A stretch of DNA of 56,325 nucleotides from a virus. A program made the position numbers and the translations under genes. Under the pieces are notes generated by a model, which made no database searches, was not told the origin of the DNA, and saw only the letters and a list, made by a program, of their open reading frames with translations. Below, in pieces: positions 31,164 to 38,872 of the stretch (positions are counted from its first letter, which is position 1; every line of letters starts with the position of its first letter). The stretch is taken from IMG/VR virus record IMGVR_UViG_3300042868_007474, positions 1 through 56,325 of that record; one strand, given 5' to 3'.

Positions 31164-31298
31164 AGCACCGCCGTCAAGCAAATAGATGAAGATTTATTTT
31201 TAAATAAAATGAGAAAGTTCTTGTGTCGGTCGGTGGATGTTGTAGAGTGATGGAGTCGAAAGACACCAAACACCAACCCAACCCAAACAAACAACAAT

Positions 31299-31565
31299 AT
31301 GTCCACCCAATCGTTCAACAGCATGGAAGTCTTCACCTGCCGTATGGCTCTCCGCACGGCGGCAGAAAGCAAGGGCAAGATGCACCTCACCAACCCCGTC
31401 CTCGTTCGCCGTTGTGCGACCCGCCTCCTCACCGCAATCGGGGTGCAGGGCATCACCAACCGCACCCGCTGGGAAACCCTCCACCAGACCTTCGAAGCGA
31501 CCTTCGGTGTCCAGATGGATGAGCAGGACGCTCAACGCAAGGCAGAGGTCGCCAAGGCGAACTAA
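31299..31565 (+). CDS. 88-residue protein, unknown
   Basis: MSTQSFNSMEVFTCRMAL; basic first half, amphipathic helices after (TRWETLHQTFEATFGVQMDE). TTGTGT-N16-TAGAGT promoter and a long CCAACCCAACCCAAACAAA-type leader. A strong GGGTCGGGGC terminator lies at 31590-31616. Unknown. Confidence 0.72.
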   Translation: MSTQSFNSMEVFTCRMALRTAAESKGKMHLTNPVLVRRCATRLLTAIGVQGITNRTRWETLHQTFEATFGVQMDEQDAQRKAEVAKAN

Positions 31566-31589
31566 TCGCCCGCCGAGGCAAGACCGCCT

Positions 31590-31616
31590 CGACCCTTACG
31601 GGTCGGGGCTTTTTGC
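31590..31616 (+). terminator. rho-independent terminator
   Basis: CGACCC TTAC GGGTCG GGGC followed by TTTTTG. Confidence 0.8.
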
Positions 31617-31642
31617 GTTCACCTGTTCAGCCGTTCACTAGT

Positions 31643-31654
31643 GAACAAATGTTC
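31643..31654. repeat. GAAC-N4-GTTC palindrome
   Basis: GAACAAATGTTC, next to a further GTTCACTAGTGAAC palindrome that shares one arm. Confidence 0.62.
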
Positions 31655-31690
31655 ACGGCCAACCTGCCTATGTAGCGTATCAAAAAAGAA

Positions 31691-31716
31691 CAAATCTCTA
31701 TTGTAGCAGAAAAACG
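31691..31716. promoter_or_regulatory. intergenic element II, copy 4
   Basis: AAATCTCTATTGTAGCAGAAAAAC, followed by AAAAAGATAAAAATAAATCG. Confidence 0.58.
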
Positions 31717-31806
31717 GATACGACACAAGAAAAAAGATAAAAATAAATCGTCTAAATAAATGAGAAAGTTCTTGTCGAAATCGAAAAAAACCTCTATGGT
31801 ATCGTT

Positions 31807-32334
31807 ATGGAAAACACTCCATCGGGGCTCAACCTCGTCAGCACCTCCCCTGCTGACCTCACCACCAACGCCAGCACCTTCGTCAGCGTGTGCAACGCCC
31901 GCAAGGGTCAGTTCATCCGCCTGTCGTATCGCTCCAACCCCAAGCCCTCCGCCAAGTTCAAGGGCGTGGTCTTGGAGAAGGTCAGCACGGGCATCTACCG
32001 CACGGGCGTTGACTTCGCCAACCTCTCCGCCGTCAAGGAGGGTATCGCCAATAAGGAGCGTGGCGAGGTTCAGCCCCTTAACGAGGGTCAGTCTTGGCTG
32101 GTGTTCCCCTTCGTCATCCGCACCGCCAAGGGCGGGGAACTCCTTCGCATCACCACCGCCGAGGGTCAGCGGGCGGAGGTCGTGTTCAAGGCGGACGGCG
32201 TGGAGGTCTCCAAGGAACAGTTTGAGTCTTACCTCATCCCGTCCGCCCGCTCGGATGCCAAGACCGAGCCCCTGCTGGTGTTCACCATCAAGGCGGAGAA
32301 CCTCATCAGCGTGGCGGGGATTGACCTCCCGTAA
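31807..32334 (+). CDS. 175-residue protein, family B, unknown
   Basis: One of the largest array genes. It is clearly paralogous to 38159-38674: shared KGQFIxLSxxSxPxPSAKFKGV, GxYRTGxxFANL, KERGEVQPL, ADGVEVSKEQFES and FTIxAENL segments spread along the whole length. Beta-rich with a short internal helix; no catalytic signature. Leaderless (TATGGT, 6 nt, ATG). Two family members each preceded by element II suggest a dosage-relevant early protein. Confidence 0.78.
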   Translation: MENTPSGLNLVSTSPADLTTNASTFVSVCNARKGQFIRLSYRSNPKPSAKFKGVVLEKVSTGIYRTGVDFANLSAVKEGIANKERGEVQPLNEGQSWLVFPFVIRTAKGGELLRITTAEGQRAEVVFKADGVEVSKEQFESYLIPSARSDAKTEPLLVFTIKAENLISVAGIDLP

Positions 32335-32515
32335 GGGAGGCGGGTCGGGCAACGGGCTCGGGGGCTTGACCGCCCTCGGGCTCTTATGCTTTAAATCGGT
32401 CGTATCCGATGCCTAGCATCGTAGCATAGGTATGTCGTTATGAGCGTTGGCGGTCATAAAATAGTTGGAAATAAATCTTGTAATTTGGCACGGGGTGGGG
32501 TAGAGTATCTATGTT

Positions 32516-32740
32516 ATGAAAAACACCGCTACCATTAAAAAAACTCACACCCGCTGTTGGGGCTGGGCAAATAAATCCTTCACTATCCACAAGGGTATGA
32601 AGTGCGTCCTCGCTACCAACCTCCCCGAGGGCTCGGGCTATTGGCTCAAAAACATCCCAAAGGAGATGAAGGGCAATCTCGACTATAAGGGATGGCACGA
32701 GGTCTATGGCATCCTCATCCGTCCCGAGGAGGTGGCATAA
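32516..32740 (+). CDS. 74-residue basic protein, unknown
   Basis: MKNTATIKKTHTRCWGWANKSF followed by a Trp/Lys-rich middle (YWLKNIPKEMKGNLDYKGWHEVYG). The start is the second ATG of ATGTTATGA. TTGTAA-N17-TAGAGT promoter. Unknown function; no terminator before the next promoter. Confidence 0.72.
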   Translation: MKNTATIKKTHTRCWGWANKSFTIHKGMKCVLATNLPEGSGYWLKNIPKEMKGNLDYKGWHEVYGILIRPEEVA

Positions 32741-32800
32741 GCCACCCCTCGCAAATACTTTAAAATAAAACTTGCAAACCCCAGACCCTTGGCTATCTTA

Positions 32801-33046
32801 ATGACTGATATGACTACCCAGACCCCCGAAAATATCCTCACCCTCCTCGGATGGCATGAGACCCAATCCTCTACTGTTGCCTTCCGTCAGTATCGGATTG
32901 CCAAGAATGAGACGACCGCAGAGTGGAGGCGTATCCCCGTCAATAACTACCTGCTCACGATGTGCCGTGACGGCTCGGTATGGGGCGACTACATCACCAT
33001 TAACCTCGGGATGAAGGACAGGGAGATGGTGGTCGCCAAGTGGTGA
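32801..33046 (+). CDS. 81-residue protein, unknown
   Basis: MTDMTTQTPENILTLLGWHE; alternatives are the ATG at 32810. Trp-rich (TAEWRRIPVNNYLLTMCRDG, VWGDYITINL), with two candidate starts because the upstream ATG sits at the end of the -10 region (TTGCAA-N16-TATCTT). Single-gene unit; function unknown. Confidence 0.7.
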   Translation: MTDMTTQTPENILTLLGWHETQSSTVAFRQYRIAKNETTAEWRRIPVNNYLLTMCRDGSVWGDYITINLGMKDREMVVAKW

Positions 33047-33164
33047 GATAGCCACGCCGCCCAAAGGGGTGGCACGGCTACGCCGTTGATAGGTTCTATG
33101 CACGGCAAGAAAGTTGAAAATACTTCTCGACTTTCAGACACCGATGGTCATTATGGTAGATGTT

Positions 33165-33302
33165 ATGAACATCTCCGACCTCCCCGCTCTCCTCCTCCTT
33201 GGAGGCTTCTCCTTCTCCTTCGGCTTCGGCCTCGCCCTCTGCCTTGACATGGCACAGGCGGCTCGCCGTGGCGACCTTGACCTGCCCCTTCGGCAGGAGT
33301 AA
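33165..33302 (+). CDS. 45-residue membrane protein
   Basis: MNISDLPALLLLGGFSFSFGF forms one transmembrane helix with a short polar tail (QAARRGDLDLPLRQE). The start is the second ATG of ATGTTATGA, after TCGACT-N16-CATTAT. Function unknown. Confidence 0.7.
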   Translation: MNISDLPALLLLGGFSFSFGFGLALCLDMAQAARRGDLDLPLRQE

Positions 33303-33392
33303 GGCAACGGCCTCACCTCTCGGGGTGGGGCTTTCCTTTGCTACGCTTGCTAGGTTGCAAGACTACGCCCACAATGTGGGGCTGGCTCGACC

Positions 33393-33417
33393 AATTTGGT
33401 ATAGTGTAGCAGAAAGC
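33393..33417. promoter_or_regulatory. intergenic element II, copy 5
   Basis: AATTTGGTATAGTGTAGCAGAAAG, then GTAAAGTAAAAAAG. Close to the consensus. Confidence 0.58.
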
Positions 33418-33511
33418 CACGGGTCTGTAAAGTAAAAAAGTGAAGATTTATTTTTTAAAAAAAGCATTTTCACCTTGTGCTTTTCCGAAAGAGGGTCATA
33501 GTTAGTCCTGT

Positions 33512-33784
33512 ATGAACTACATCACCCTCACCTCCTCCATCCACGATAGCGAAAAGATTGCCTTCGGCATCCCCGCAGAAGCCCTTGAAGCGGTCGTGGC
33601 GACCCTCACCCTCAACCCCGAGACGGAAGTCCCCGTGGCGGTCTCTGAACGCCTTGTGGGTATGTCCACGGAATACTCAACTGTGTTCCGTGCGACCCTT
33701 GCCAAGCCCGACCCCGAGATTGACTCCGAGTGGCATCTGGTCGCCGAGGCTGGCGGTCATCCCGTTTACTTCCTCCAACAGTAA
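33512..33784 (+). CDS. 90-residue protein, unknown
   Basis: MNYITLTSSIHDSEKIAFGIP; beta/alpha mixture ending HPVYFLQQ. Start 9 nt after CATAGT (TTGTGC-N16-CATAGT). A CCCC TCAC GGGG terminator follows at 33808-33832. No family. Confidence 0.75.
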   Translation: MNYITLTSSIHDSEKIAFGIPAEALEAVVATLTLNPETEVPVAVSERLVGMSTEYSTVFRATLAKPDPEIDSEWHLVAEAGGHPVYFLQQ

Positions 33785-33932
33785 GGGGAGGTCAAGGCGG
33801 GTCAGCCCCCTCACGGGGGCTTTCTTGTTTGCACGGCCACGCTGTTGCTAGGTCGCATATACGACTGAACCCAGTCAAATAAAGTTTAAAATAAACTTGT
33901 AATCGGGTGCGGGACTGTTAGAGTAGTGAAGT

Positions 33933-34187
33933 ATGAAAAACCAAATCGCAGAAGAACTCGTCTCCCTCCACGCCCTCCGTGCCTTTGACAAGGGGATGGA
34001 TGCGTGGGGCGACACCCTCGACCCCCACTTCTCCAAGTCCCCCTGCGAGTGTTGCGGGACGCACCTTGCGGGAGACCGCTTTGATTGTGAAGCCCTTGCC
34101 CTTGTGGTGCGGGACGGACGGCAGTCCCTTCACAAGTTGAATGACACCTTTGCCTGTTGCCCCGACTGCGTAGTGAAGTGGCAGTAA
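33933..34187 (+). CDS. 84-residue Cys-rich putative zinc protein
   Basis: SKSPCECCGTHLAGDRFDC in the middle and CCPDCVVKW at the end form two Cys pairs (C-E-C-C, C-C-x-x-C) able to bind zinc; CECCG is shared with 27221-27547. The start MKNQIAEELVSLHALRAF is 8 nt after TAGAGT. The next gene's promoter begins inside the end of this gene. Confidence 0.75.
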   Translation: MKNQIAEELVSLHALRAFDKGMDAWGDTLDPHFSKSPCECCGTHLAGDRFDCEALALVVRDGRQSLHKLNDTFACCPDCVVKWQ

Positions 34188-34232
34188 AATAAACTTGCAA
34201 TCCACCCAGCACCCGCCATACTTATCCCTGTT

Positions 34233-34469
34233 ATGAAAAACGAACCCTCCTTGTGTGACCATTGTGCCGAGCCGATTGACTTCGGCTCTTATCACCCCTT
34301 CACGGCTGTCCCTTGGGACACCGCCTCCGCCTCCAAAGGCGAGTCCGCTTGCCTTTGCTCGGCTTGCGTCTCGGACTTCAAGGAGCAGGAGGACTCGGAG
34401 GAAGATACCGAGTATGATGGACAGCCAGATGAGATGCAGGAGTGGCACGACTTCGACCCCGACTGCTAA
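34233..34469 (+). CDS. 78-residue acidic Cys-pair protein
   Basis: CDHCAEPIDFG at 8-18 and CLCSACVSDF at about 41-50 form a C-x-x-C / C-x-x-C zinc-ribbon pattern; the C-terminal half is very acidic (EQEDSEEDTEYD). Promoter TTGCAA-N16-CATACT overlaps the end of the previous gene. Small zinc ribbon, function unknown. Confidence 0.76.
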   Translation: MKNEPSLCDHCAEPIDFGSYHPFTAVPWDTASASKGESACLCSACVSDFKEQEDSEEDTEYDGQPDEMQEWHDFDPDC

Positions 34470-34589
34470 TCGGGAGTCAGCCCCTTGCGGGGCTTTACCC
34501 GTTGATAGGTTATTACAATGAAACAATCCAAAAAGAAAGTTAAAAATAAACTTGCAAAGCGTAAACGGATACGCAAGATAGTCCGTGTT

Positions 34590-34721
34590 ATGAAAAACAA
34601 GACTATTACCCAGATGGAAGTTCTCAAAGCCGTCCGCAAGACGCTCCCGCCCGCCTCCCGTGCCTTCACGGATAAGCGTGGCAAGGACAAGCGTAAGGAG
34701 TGGAAGCGGGAGGAGTGGTGA
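34590..34721 (+). CDS. 43-residue basic protein, family C
   Basis: MKNKTITQMEVLKAVRKTLPP ending KRKEWKREEW; paralogue of 26591-26725. Promoter TTGCAA-N16-CAAGAT, start 10 nt after it in GTTATGA context. A longer frame upstream lies in the promoter. The stop overlaps the next gene's GTG in GTGA. Confidence 0.75.
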   Translation: MKNKTITQMEVLKAVRKTLPPASRAFTDKRGKDKRKEWKREEW

Positions 34722-34879
34722 GCGACCTCTACCAAGTGTGCGAGTGGACGCTTGAGCGTCCCAACGCCGCAAGATGCAATCGCCTCCGCAATCTGCTTGT
34801 TAGGATGGGTTATCCCATCGAGACCCAATGGTGGACTGACGAGCAGGTTGTAACCTTTGCGAAACGCACCACCCACTAA
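34718..34879 (+). CDS. 53-residue protein, family D
   Basis: Starts with GTG inside the previous stop (GTGA): MSDLYQVCEWTLERPNAARC. The NRLRNLLVRMGYPIETQWWTDEQV segment matches AYARRMMVVLGYPAETATWDDAQ of the gene at 36797-37030, so these are paralogues. Helical; function unknown. The only clear GTG-coupled pair in the array. Confidence 0.68.
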   Translation: MSDLYQVCEWTLERPNAARCNRLRNLLVRMGYPIETQWWTDEQVVTFAKRTTH

Positions 34880-34929
34880 CCTACGAAACTAAACGACAGG
34901 TCTCGGTCGTAAAATAATTTAAAATAGTT

Positions 34930-34957
34930 TTGACAACACCCCTTGGTTGTGCATAAT
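34930..34957 (+). promoter_or_regulatory. strong class-II promoter
   Basis: TTGACA at 34930-34935, 16-nt spacer ending TGTG, CATAAT at 34952-34957. ATG starts 10 nt later. Confidence 0.85.
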
Positions 34958-34967
34958 GTATCTCGTT

Positions 34968-35177
34968 ATGAAAACCAAAAAAGAAAAACAAACGCACTTC
35001 GTCACCGCCAACATCACCATCGTCTATGAGGTCTTTACGGACTCCAAGGGCAAGGCGGAAATCAAGTTTATGGAGGCGTTCGAGAACCTTGACGAGCGAG
35101 CCGAGATGGTTCGTGATTGCATCCTTGAAATCGAAAAGGTTGAGAACGCTCACGAACATCTCGGAGATGCAGAATAA
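34968..35177 (+). CDS. 69-residue acidic protein, unknown
   Basis: MKTKKEKQTHFVTANITIVYEVF, a strand-helix fold with acidic C-terminus (RDCILEIEKVENAHEHLGDAE). The promoter (TTGACA-N16-CATAAT) is near consensus, so it should be strongly expressed. Start 10 nt after the -10. Confidence 0.75.
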   Translation: MKTKKEKQTHFVTANITIVYEVFTDSKGKAEIKFMEAFENLDERAEMVRDCILEIEKVENAHEHLGDAE

Positions 35178-35182
35178 TTAAT

Positions 35183-35210
35183 TTGACAAACCACAACGCA
35201 ACGCCATACT
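35183..35210 (+). promoter_or_regulatory. strong class-II promoter
   Basis: TTGACA at 35183-35188, 16-nt spacer, CATACT at 35205-35210; ATG 10 nt later. Confidence 0.85.
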
Positions 35211-35220
35211 GTATCTTGTT

Positions 35221-35484
35221 ATGACCAACCTCCGACCATCATCCAAACTCACCAAGGAAGAACTCGCCAAGGCTACGCCAGAGACCCGCAGGGTCTTGGC
35301 TATGAAGCCCGTCATCTATCCCAAGACCGACAAGGGCTTTGGAAAGGCCGAGGATGACTTTGCCTTCCTTATGGACTATGCCCTTGGAACTGACGAGGGT
35401 GAAGTTATCAACAACGCCTTGAATTGGAAGCGTTGGGAACTCTCGGAATACTACGAAAAGAAATACGGCTGGGATATCTGTTAA
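35221..35484 (+). CDS. 87-residue protein, unknown
   Basis: MTNLRPSSKLTKEELAKATPETR, then a globular part (DDFAFLMDYALGTDEGEVINNAL) ending YEKKYGWDIC. Followed by a GCCCC..GGGGC hairpin. No recognised domain. Confidence 0.74.
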   Translation: MTNLRPSSKLTKEELAKATPETRRVLAMKPVIYPKTDKGFGKAEDDFAFLMDYALGTDEGEVINNALNWKRWELSEYYEKKYGWDIC

Positions 35485-35611
35485 TAGTTTGCCCCGTCAA
35501 GGGGGCAACACATACATAGGTTTGTATATGCAGGTATTCAGTCGTGAAATAGTTTAAAATAAACTTGTAAAGCATCCCGACTTGTGCATTATAGTAAGTC
35601 TATCACCCGCT

Positions 35612-35830
35612 ATGAACACCACACCCAGCACCCACGCCATCGTCACCGACCTCGGAACTCAATGGTTCGACCTCCTCGGCCTCCGCAATGAAGCCCCTTA
35701 CGGGAGTGCCAAGTATAACCGAGCCGAGGCCAAGATGACCATCCTTGAGGACAAGGCATCTATGCTAATCTTTAATGACACCGACCACACTATGTGTGAG
35801 TGCCTCAACGGCAGGGAGGAGGAGCGTTAA
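35612..35830 (+). CDS. 72-residue protein, unknown
   Basis: MNTTPSTHAIVTDLGTQWFDLLGLR, with a helical middle and ECLNGREEER end. Promoter TTGTAA-N16-CATTAT; leader of about 15 nt. The N-terminal part of the longer frame lies in the promoter. Confidence 0.72.
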   Translation: MNTTPSTHAIVTDLGTQWFDLLGLRNEAPYGSAKYNRAEAKMTILEDKASMLIFNDTDHTMCECLNGREEER

Positions 35831-35970
35831 GAGGCAGGGCGAGACGCACCAAATGCGTCATCGCTCCGCTTGCTAGGTATGTTATATGATTGGTTTCGGT
35901 CGTATCTTTTTATTCTATTTTATCTTTTGGTGCTGGACTTTCTCCCCTCGGTGTGCATACTTGTTCTTCT

Positions 35971-36267
35971 ATGACCCCCCACAGCATCATTGACACCACC
36001 CAGCGGGCTTGCCTCCGACTCCTCCCGCACAAGCCCACGGAGGACGGCGTTGTTTACCTCCGAGAGGTCATCACCACGACTCTCGACTCTATCGGCATTG
36101 ACGAGAAAATGCCCGTGGTGGTCAAGCACATGGCAGTCCTTGCCGAGTGGGATGTTGAACACCTCCACCAATTCGAAAGCCACCAGCGACCTCACATCAT
36201 CGAGTGCCTTGGCATCTGTGCGTATCTCTCCGACAAGATGAACGAAGGTTATTTTCAAAATAACTGA
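35971..36267 (+). CDS. 98-residue protein, unknown
   Basis: MTPHSIIDTTQRACLRLLPHKP; helical, with a His/Glu-rich middle (AVLAEWDVEHLHQFESHQRPH). -10 CATACT, -35 TGGACT. ATG 13 nt after the -10. The following gene's promoter starts right after the stop. Confidence 0.72.
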   Translation: MTPHSIIDTTQRACLRLLPHKPTEDGVVYLREVITTTLDSIGIDEKMPVVVKHMAVLAEWDVEHLHQFESHQRPHIIECLGICAYLSDKMNEGYFQNN

Positions 36268-36334
36268 AAATAAACTTGCATTAAAAAATGATTTGTGCAT
36301 ACTGTATCTTCTCACCCAATACCAACAAAAACAA

Positions 36335-36655
36335 ATGAAGCCCAACACCGACACCCTCAACGCCTTCCTTGACGAACACACCACGCACTTGTCTGCGGAG
36401 GTCGTGTCCCTCTGGATGGAGAACCTCCACGAAACCGAGCCGACTCGGGATATCCTCGACCAAGCCGAAGAGGCTTATATCGGTGAGTTCCGAGACCTTA
36501 CCCGCCTTGCCGAGTATCTGATTGATGAGTCGGGTATGCTCTCAAACATCCCCTCCGAGGTCGCCAATTATTTCGACTACGAGAAGTATGGCAATGACCT
36601 CCGAATGGGTGGAGATGTTTGGGAGTCGGAAGGACACTTCTTCCGCAACATCTAA
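36335..36655 (+). CDS. ArdA-like antirestriction protein (short)
   Basis: 106 residues from MKPNTDTLNAFLDE after an A/C leader. The C-terminal half, EAYIGEFRDLTRLAEYLIDE, then ANYFDYEKYGNDLRMGGDVW and GHFFRN, follows the ArdA pattern (F-x-D-Y/F-E-x-Y-x-x-D-L, then G-x-x-F). The N-terminal about 50 residues are short compared with full ArdA (about 160-170), so only the C-terminal domain is present. ArdA mimics DNA and blocks type I restriction. Acidic overall. Activity of a short form is untested. Confidence 0.68.
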   Translation: MKPNTDTLNAFLDEHTTHLSAEVVSLWMENLHETEPTRDILDQAEEAYIGEFRDLTRLAEYLIDESGMLSNIPSEVANYFDYEKYGNDLRMGGDVWESEGHFFRNI

Positions 36656-36796
36656 CCAGCGGGAGACCGCCCCGAGAGGGGGCTTCTCCTTTGGTCGGAT
36701 ACATAGGCAATGCTATGGTTGAAAATAATTAAAAATTATCTTGTAAGTTTTAGATTTTATGTCATACTGTATCTCTATCACCCACCACACACAACA

Positions 36797-37030
36797 ATGA
36801 GCCGCACCCCTCCCGAAACCGACACCGAAATCCGTAACGAGTTCTCCGACCGCTACAACTACTTCTCGTTTATGACGATGGTAGCCCAATGCAAGAACCG
36901 TGCCTCCCAGAAGGCCGTCTGTGCTTACGCCCGCCGCATGATGGTCGTCCTTGGCTATCCCGCCGAGACCGCCACTTGGGACGATGCCCAGACCATCAAC
37001 TACGCACAAAATATTGTGATGATGGGCTAA
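36797..37030 (+). CDS. 77-residue helical protein, family D
   Basis: MSRTPPET..., with the RASQKAVCAYARRMMVVLGYP segment shared with 34718-34879. Promoter TTGTAA-N16-CATACT; leader CACCCACCACACACAACA. Helical bundle-like; unknown role. Confidence 0.72.
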   Translation: MSRTPPETDTEIRNEFSDRYNYFSFMTMVAQCKNRASQKAVCAYARRMMVVLGYPAETATWDDAQTINYAQNIVMMG

Positions 37031-37075
37031 AAATAATCTTGTATTCAAACCCAATCCGTGCATACTGTATCTACT

Positions 37076-37336
37076 ATGACCACCAACTATTCCCCCCAGC
37101 AGGTTTCTCACATCGCCCTCCAGCACCTTGACTGCCCCGAGCATCTTCCTCGGGCGTGGTCTGACATGACCCCCAGCGAACAGGCTATGGCCGTCTGGTT
37201 TATGAGACGCAGGGACTACCACACCCGCTCGGGAGTGGCTTACCACATCCTCGGCTGTGCCACCAAGGCCAAGGGCGACCATCTCACCGAGGCCGAGGCC
37301 GACACCCTCTGGGAACTCATCTTCCCCAAGGAGTGA
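37076..37336 (+). CDS. 86-residue protein, unknown
   Basis: MTTNYSPQQVSHIALQHLDCP, then a helical Trp/Met-rich region (RAWSDMTPSEQAMAVWFMRRR) and an acidic end. Promoter TTGTAT-N16-CATACT with only 9 nt to the ATG. No family recognised. Confidence 0.74.
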   Translation: MTTNYSPQQVSHIALQHLDCPEHLPRAWSDMTPSEQAMAVWFMRRRDYHTRSGVAYHILGCATKAKGDHLTEAEADTLWELIFPKE

Positions 37337-37458
37337 GGCACGGGGGGCTTTGCCCCTCGGCTTCGCCGTTGCTAGGTATCTATACGCACGAATGCCGTCA
37401 TAAAATAAATGCATTTGGTGCTTGAAAAAACCTCCGACCCGTGTATCCTGTATCTCGT

Positions 37459-37683
37459 ATGAATGAGAACTCAATTGCCCGCCTCGGCTTTGACGCTTGG
37501 GCTGATAACATCATCGTCAATGTCATCGAGAACGCCCCTCCCTTGCCCTTCAAGTGGGAGGACGACCACGGGACGACTGTGGCTATCACCCGCCAAGGAG
37601 ACGACCTCCACGGGGTCGTAAGGGCATACTATCACGGCTGGCAGACTCACGAAGTCTCCGTGAAAAATAAGTTTAAAAAGTGA
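37459..37683 (+). CDS. 74-residue protein, unknown
   Basis: MNENSIARLGFDAWADNIIVN; beta-rich with ITRQGDDLHGVVRAYYHGW. Promoter TTGAAA-N16-TATCCT and 9 nt to the ATG. Basic C-terminal KNKFKK tail. Unknown. Confidence 0.73.
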   Translation: MNENSIARLGFDAWADNIIVNVIENAPPLPFKWEDDHGTTVAITRQGDDLHGVVRAYYHGWQTHEVSVKNKFKK

Positions 37684-37735
37684 TTGCACAAACCTCTAAA
37701 CTGTGCATACTGTAATTCTCTCCCCCACCAAAACA

Positions 37736-37915
37736 ATGAAAACCCCACAAAACCAAAAAGCAGAAATCGCCCGCCTCATTAAGTATATCACCAAGCAAGC
37801 GGTGATTTGCGATGACGGACGCTCCATCGGCTCGGAAGAGGAACAGCAGGAGCAGTCCTGCCGACTGATGGAAGCACTTCTCCGCCTCAACATCCTCATT
37901 GACGAGCAGGAGTAA
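37736..37915 (+). CDS. 59-residue helical protein, unknown
   Basis: MKTPQNQKAEIARLIKYITKQ with Glu-rich second half (EEEQQEQSCRLMEALLRLNI). TTGCAC-N16-CATACT. Small helical adaptor-like protein of unknown role; followed by a CCCCC..GGGGG hairpin with T-run. Confidence 0.72.
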   Translation: MKTPQNQKAEIARLIKYITKQAVICDDGRSIGSEEEQQEQSCRLMEALLRLNILIDEQE

Positions 37916-38010
37916 GGGGTAAGGCAGGACAAACAAACCGAGGGGGCTCACGCCCCCTCTTTTGTTTTGTGTTAGTCGGCTTCGCCTCCTATGCACCAGA
38001 TGCGTCAGCC

Positions 38011-38036
38011 CATTTGGTATAGTCTAACAGAAAAAC
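38011..38036. promoter_or_regulatory. intergenic element II, copy 6
   Basis: CATTTGGTATAGTCTAACAGAAAAAC, then GTAAAGCAC. Lies between the terminator of the previous gene and a 38093-38120 promoter. Confidence 0.6.
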
Positions 38037-38092
38037 AAAACAAAGTAAAGCACTAAACCAAAAATAAAAGTTTAGTTATTTTCTCAAATCGC

Positions 38093-38120
38093 TTTACTTC
38101 CGTCTCAAAGTGTGCATAGT
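38093..38120 (+). promoter_or_regulatory. array promoter
   Basis: TTTACT at 38093-38098, 16-nt spacer, CATAGT at 38115-38120; an in-frame ATG follows 5 nt later. Confidence 0.7.
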
Positions 38121-38158
38121 AGTCTATGTCACCAACGACACCAACCACCCAAAAACAT

Positions 38159-38674
38159 ATGAGCCACAACATCACCAACACGAAAGCCCTCGCCTTCGTC
38201 CACGCCTGCAACGACAAGAAGGGTCAGTTCATCGAACTGTCCTTCAAGTCCGAACCGACCCCCGCTTCCGCCTTCAAGGGCGTGAAGTTGGAAAAGTTCA
38301 CCAAGGGCGTGTATCGCACGGGTATCAACTTCGCCAACCTCGCCCCCGTCAAGGAAGCGATTGAAAACAAGGAGCGGGGTGAAGTCCAGCCCCTCGCTTG
38401 GGGTTCGTGGGCGGTTTTCCCCCTCGTCATCGCCCATACCAACAAGGCGGGCGAATACAAGGAATACCTCCGTATCACCTTCTCCCCCTCCCACAAGCCC
38501 GTTGTGGCTTACAAGGTGGACGGCGTGGAAGTGTCGAAGGAACACTTCGAAAGCCACCTGCGTCCGTCCGACCGCCTCCCGAAGCCCCCGACCTTGGTGT
38601 TCAACATCGAAGCGGACAACCTTCTGGAAGTCCACGGGCTCGACCTCACGGAAGCCGAAGTGTCGGGGGTCTAA
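38159..38674 (+). CDS. 171-residue protein, family B, unknown
   Basis: Paralogue of 31807-32334 over its full length (KGQFIELSFKSEPTPASAF, VYRTGINFANL, KERGEVQPL, VDGVEVSKEHFES). I chose the ATG after the CCAAAAACAT leader; an in-frame ATG 33 nt upstream (MSPTTPTTQKH) is 5 nt after the -10 and may be the leaderless start. Function unknown; similar proteins in pairs suggest a host-takeover or DNA-contact role only by guess. Confidence 0.78.
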   Translation: MSHNITNTKALAFVHACNDKKGQFIELSFKSEPTPASAFKGVKLEKFTKGVYRTGINFANLAPVKEAIENKERGEVQPLAWGSWAVFPLVIAHTNKAGEYKEYLRITFSPSHKPVVAYKVDGVEVSKEHFESHLRPSDRLPKPPTLVFNIEADNLLEVHGLDLTEAEVSGV

Positions 38675-38730
38675 CCCCCAGCCCTCTGGGGCTCGCCTCC
38701 ACCTCGCAAGGGGTGGGGGCTTCTCCGTTT

Positions 38731-38760
38731 GAACAGGCGTTCAGTAGTGAACATCTGTTC
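38731..38760. repeat. two GAAC-N4-GTTC palindromes
   Basis: GAACAGGCGTTC (38731-38742) and GAACATCTGTTC (38749-38760), separated by AGTAGT. Tandem arrangement 113 nt upstream of the next start. Confidence 0.65.
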
Positions 38761-38872
38761 ACCAATCATAGACCTATGCATTAGACATAGGTATGGTTAT
38801 GGCGGAAGGCGGTCAAATAAAGTTGTCGATTGTAGTTGTAATTTTTCCCGACCCGTGCATACTGACTCTCGT

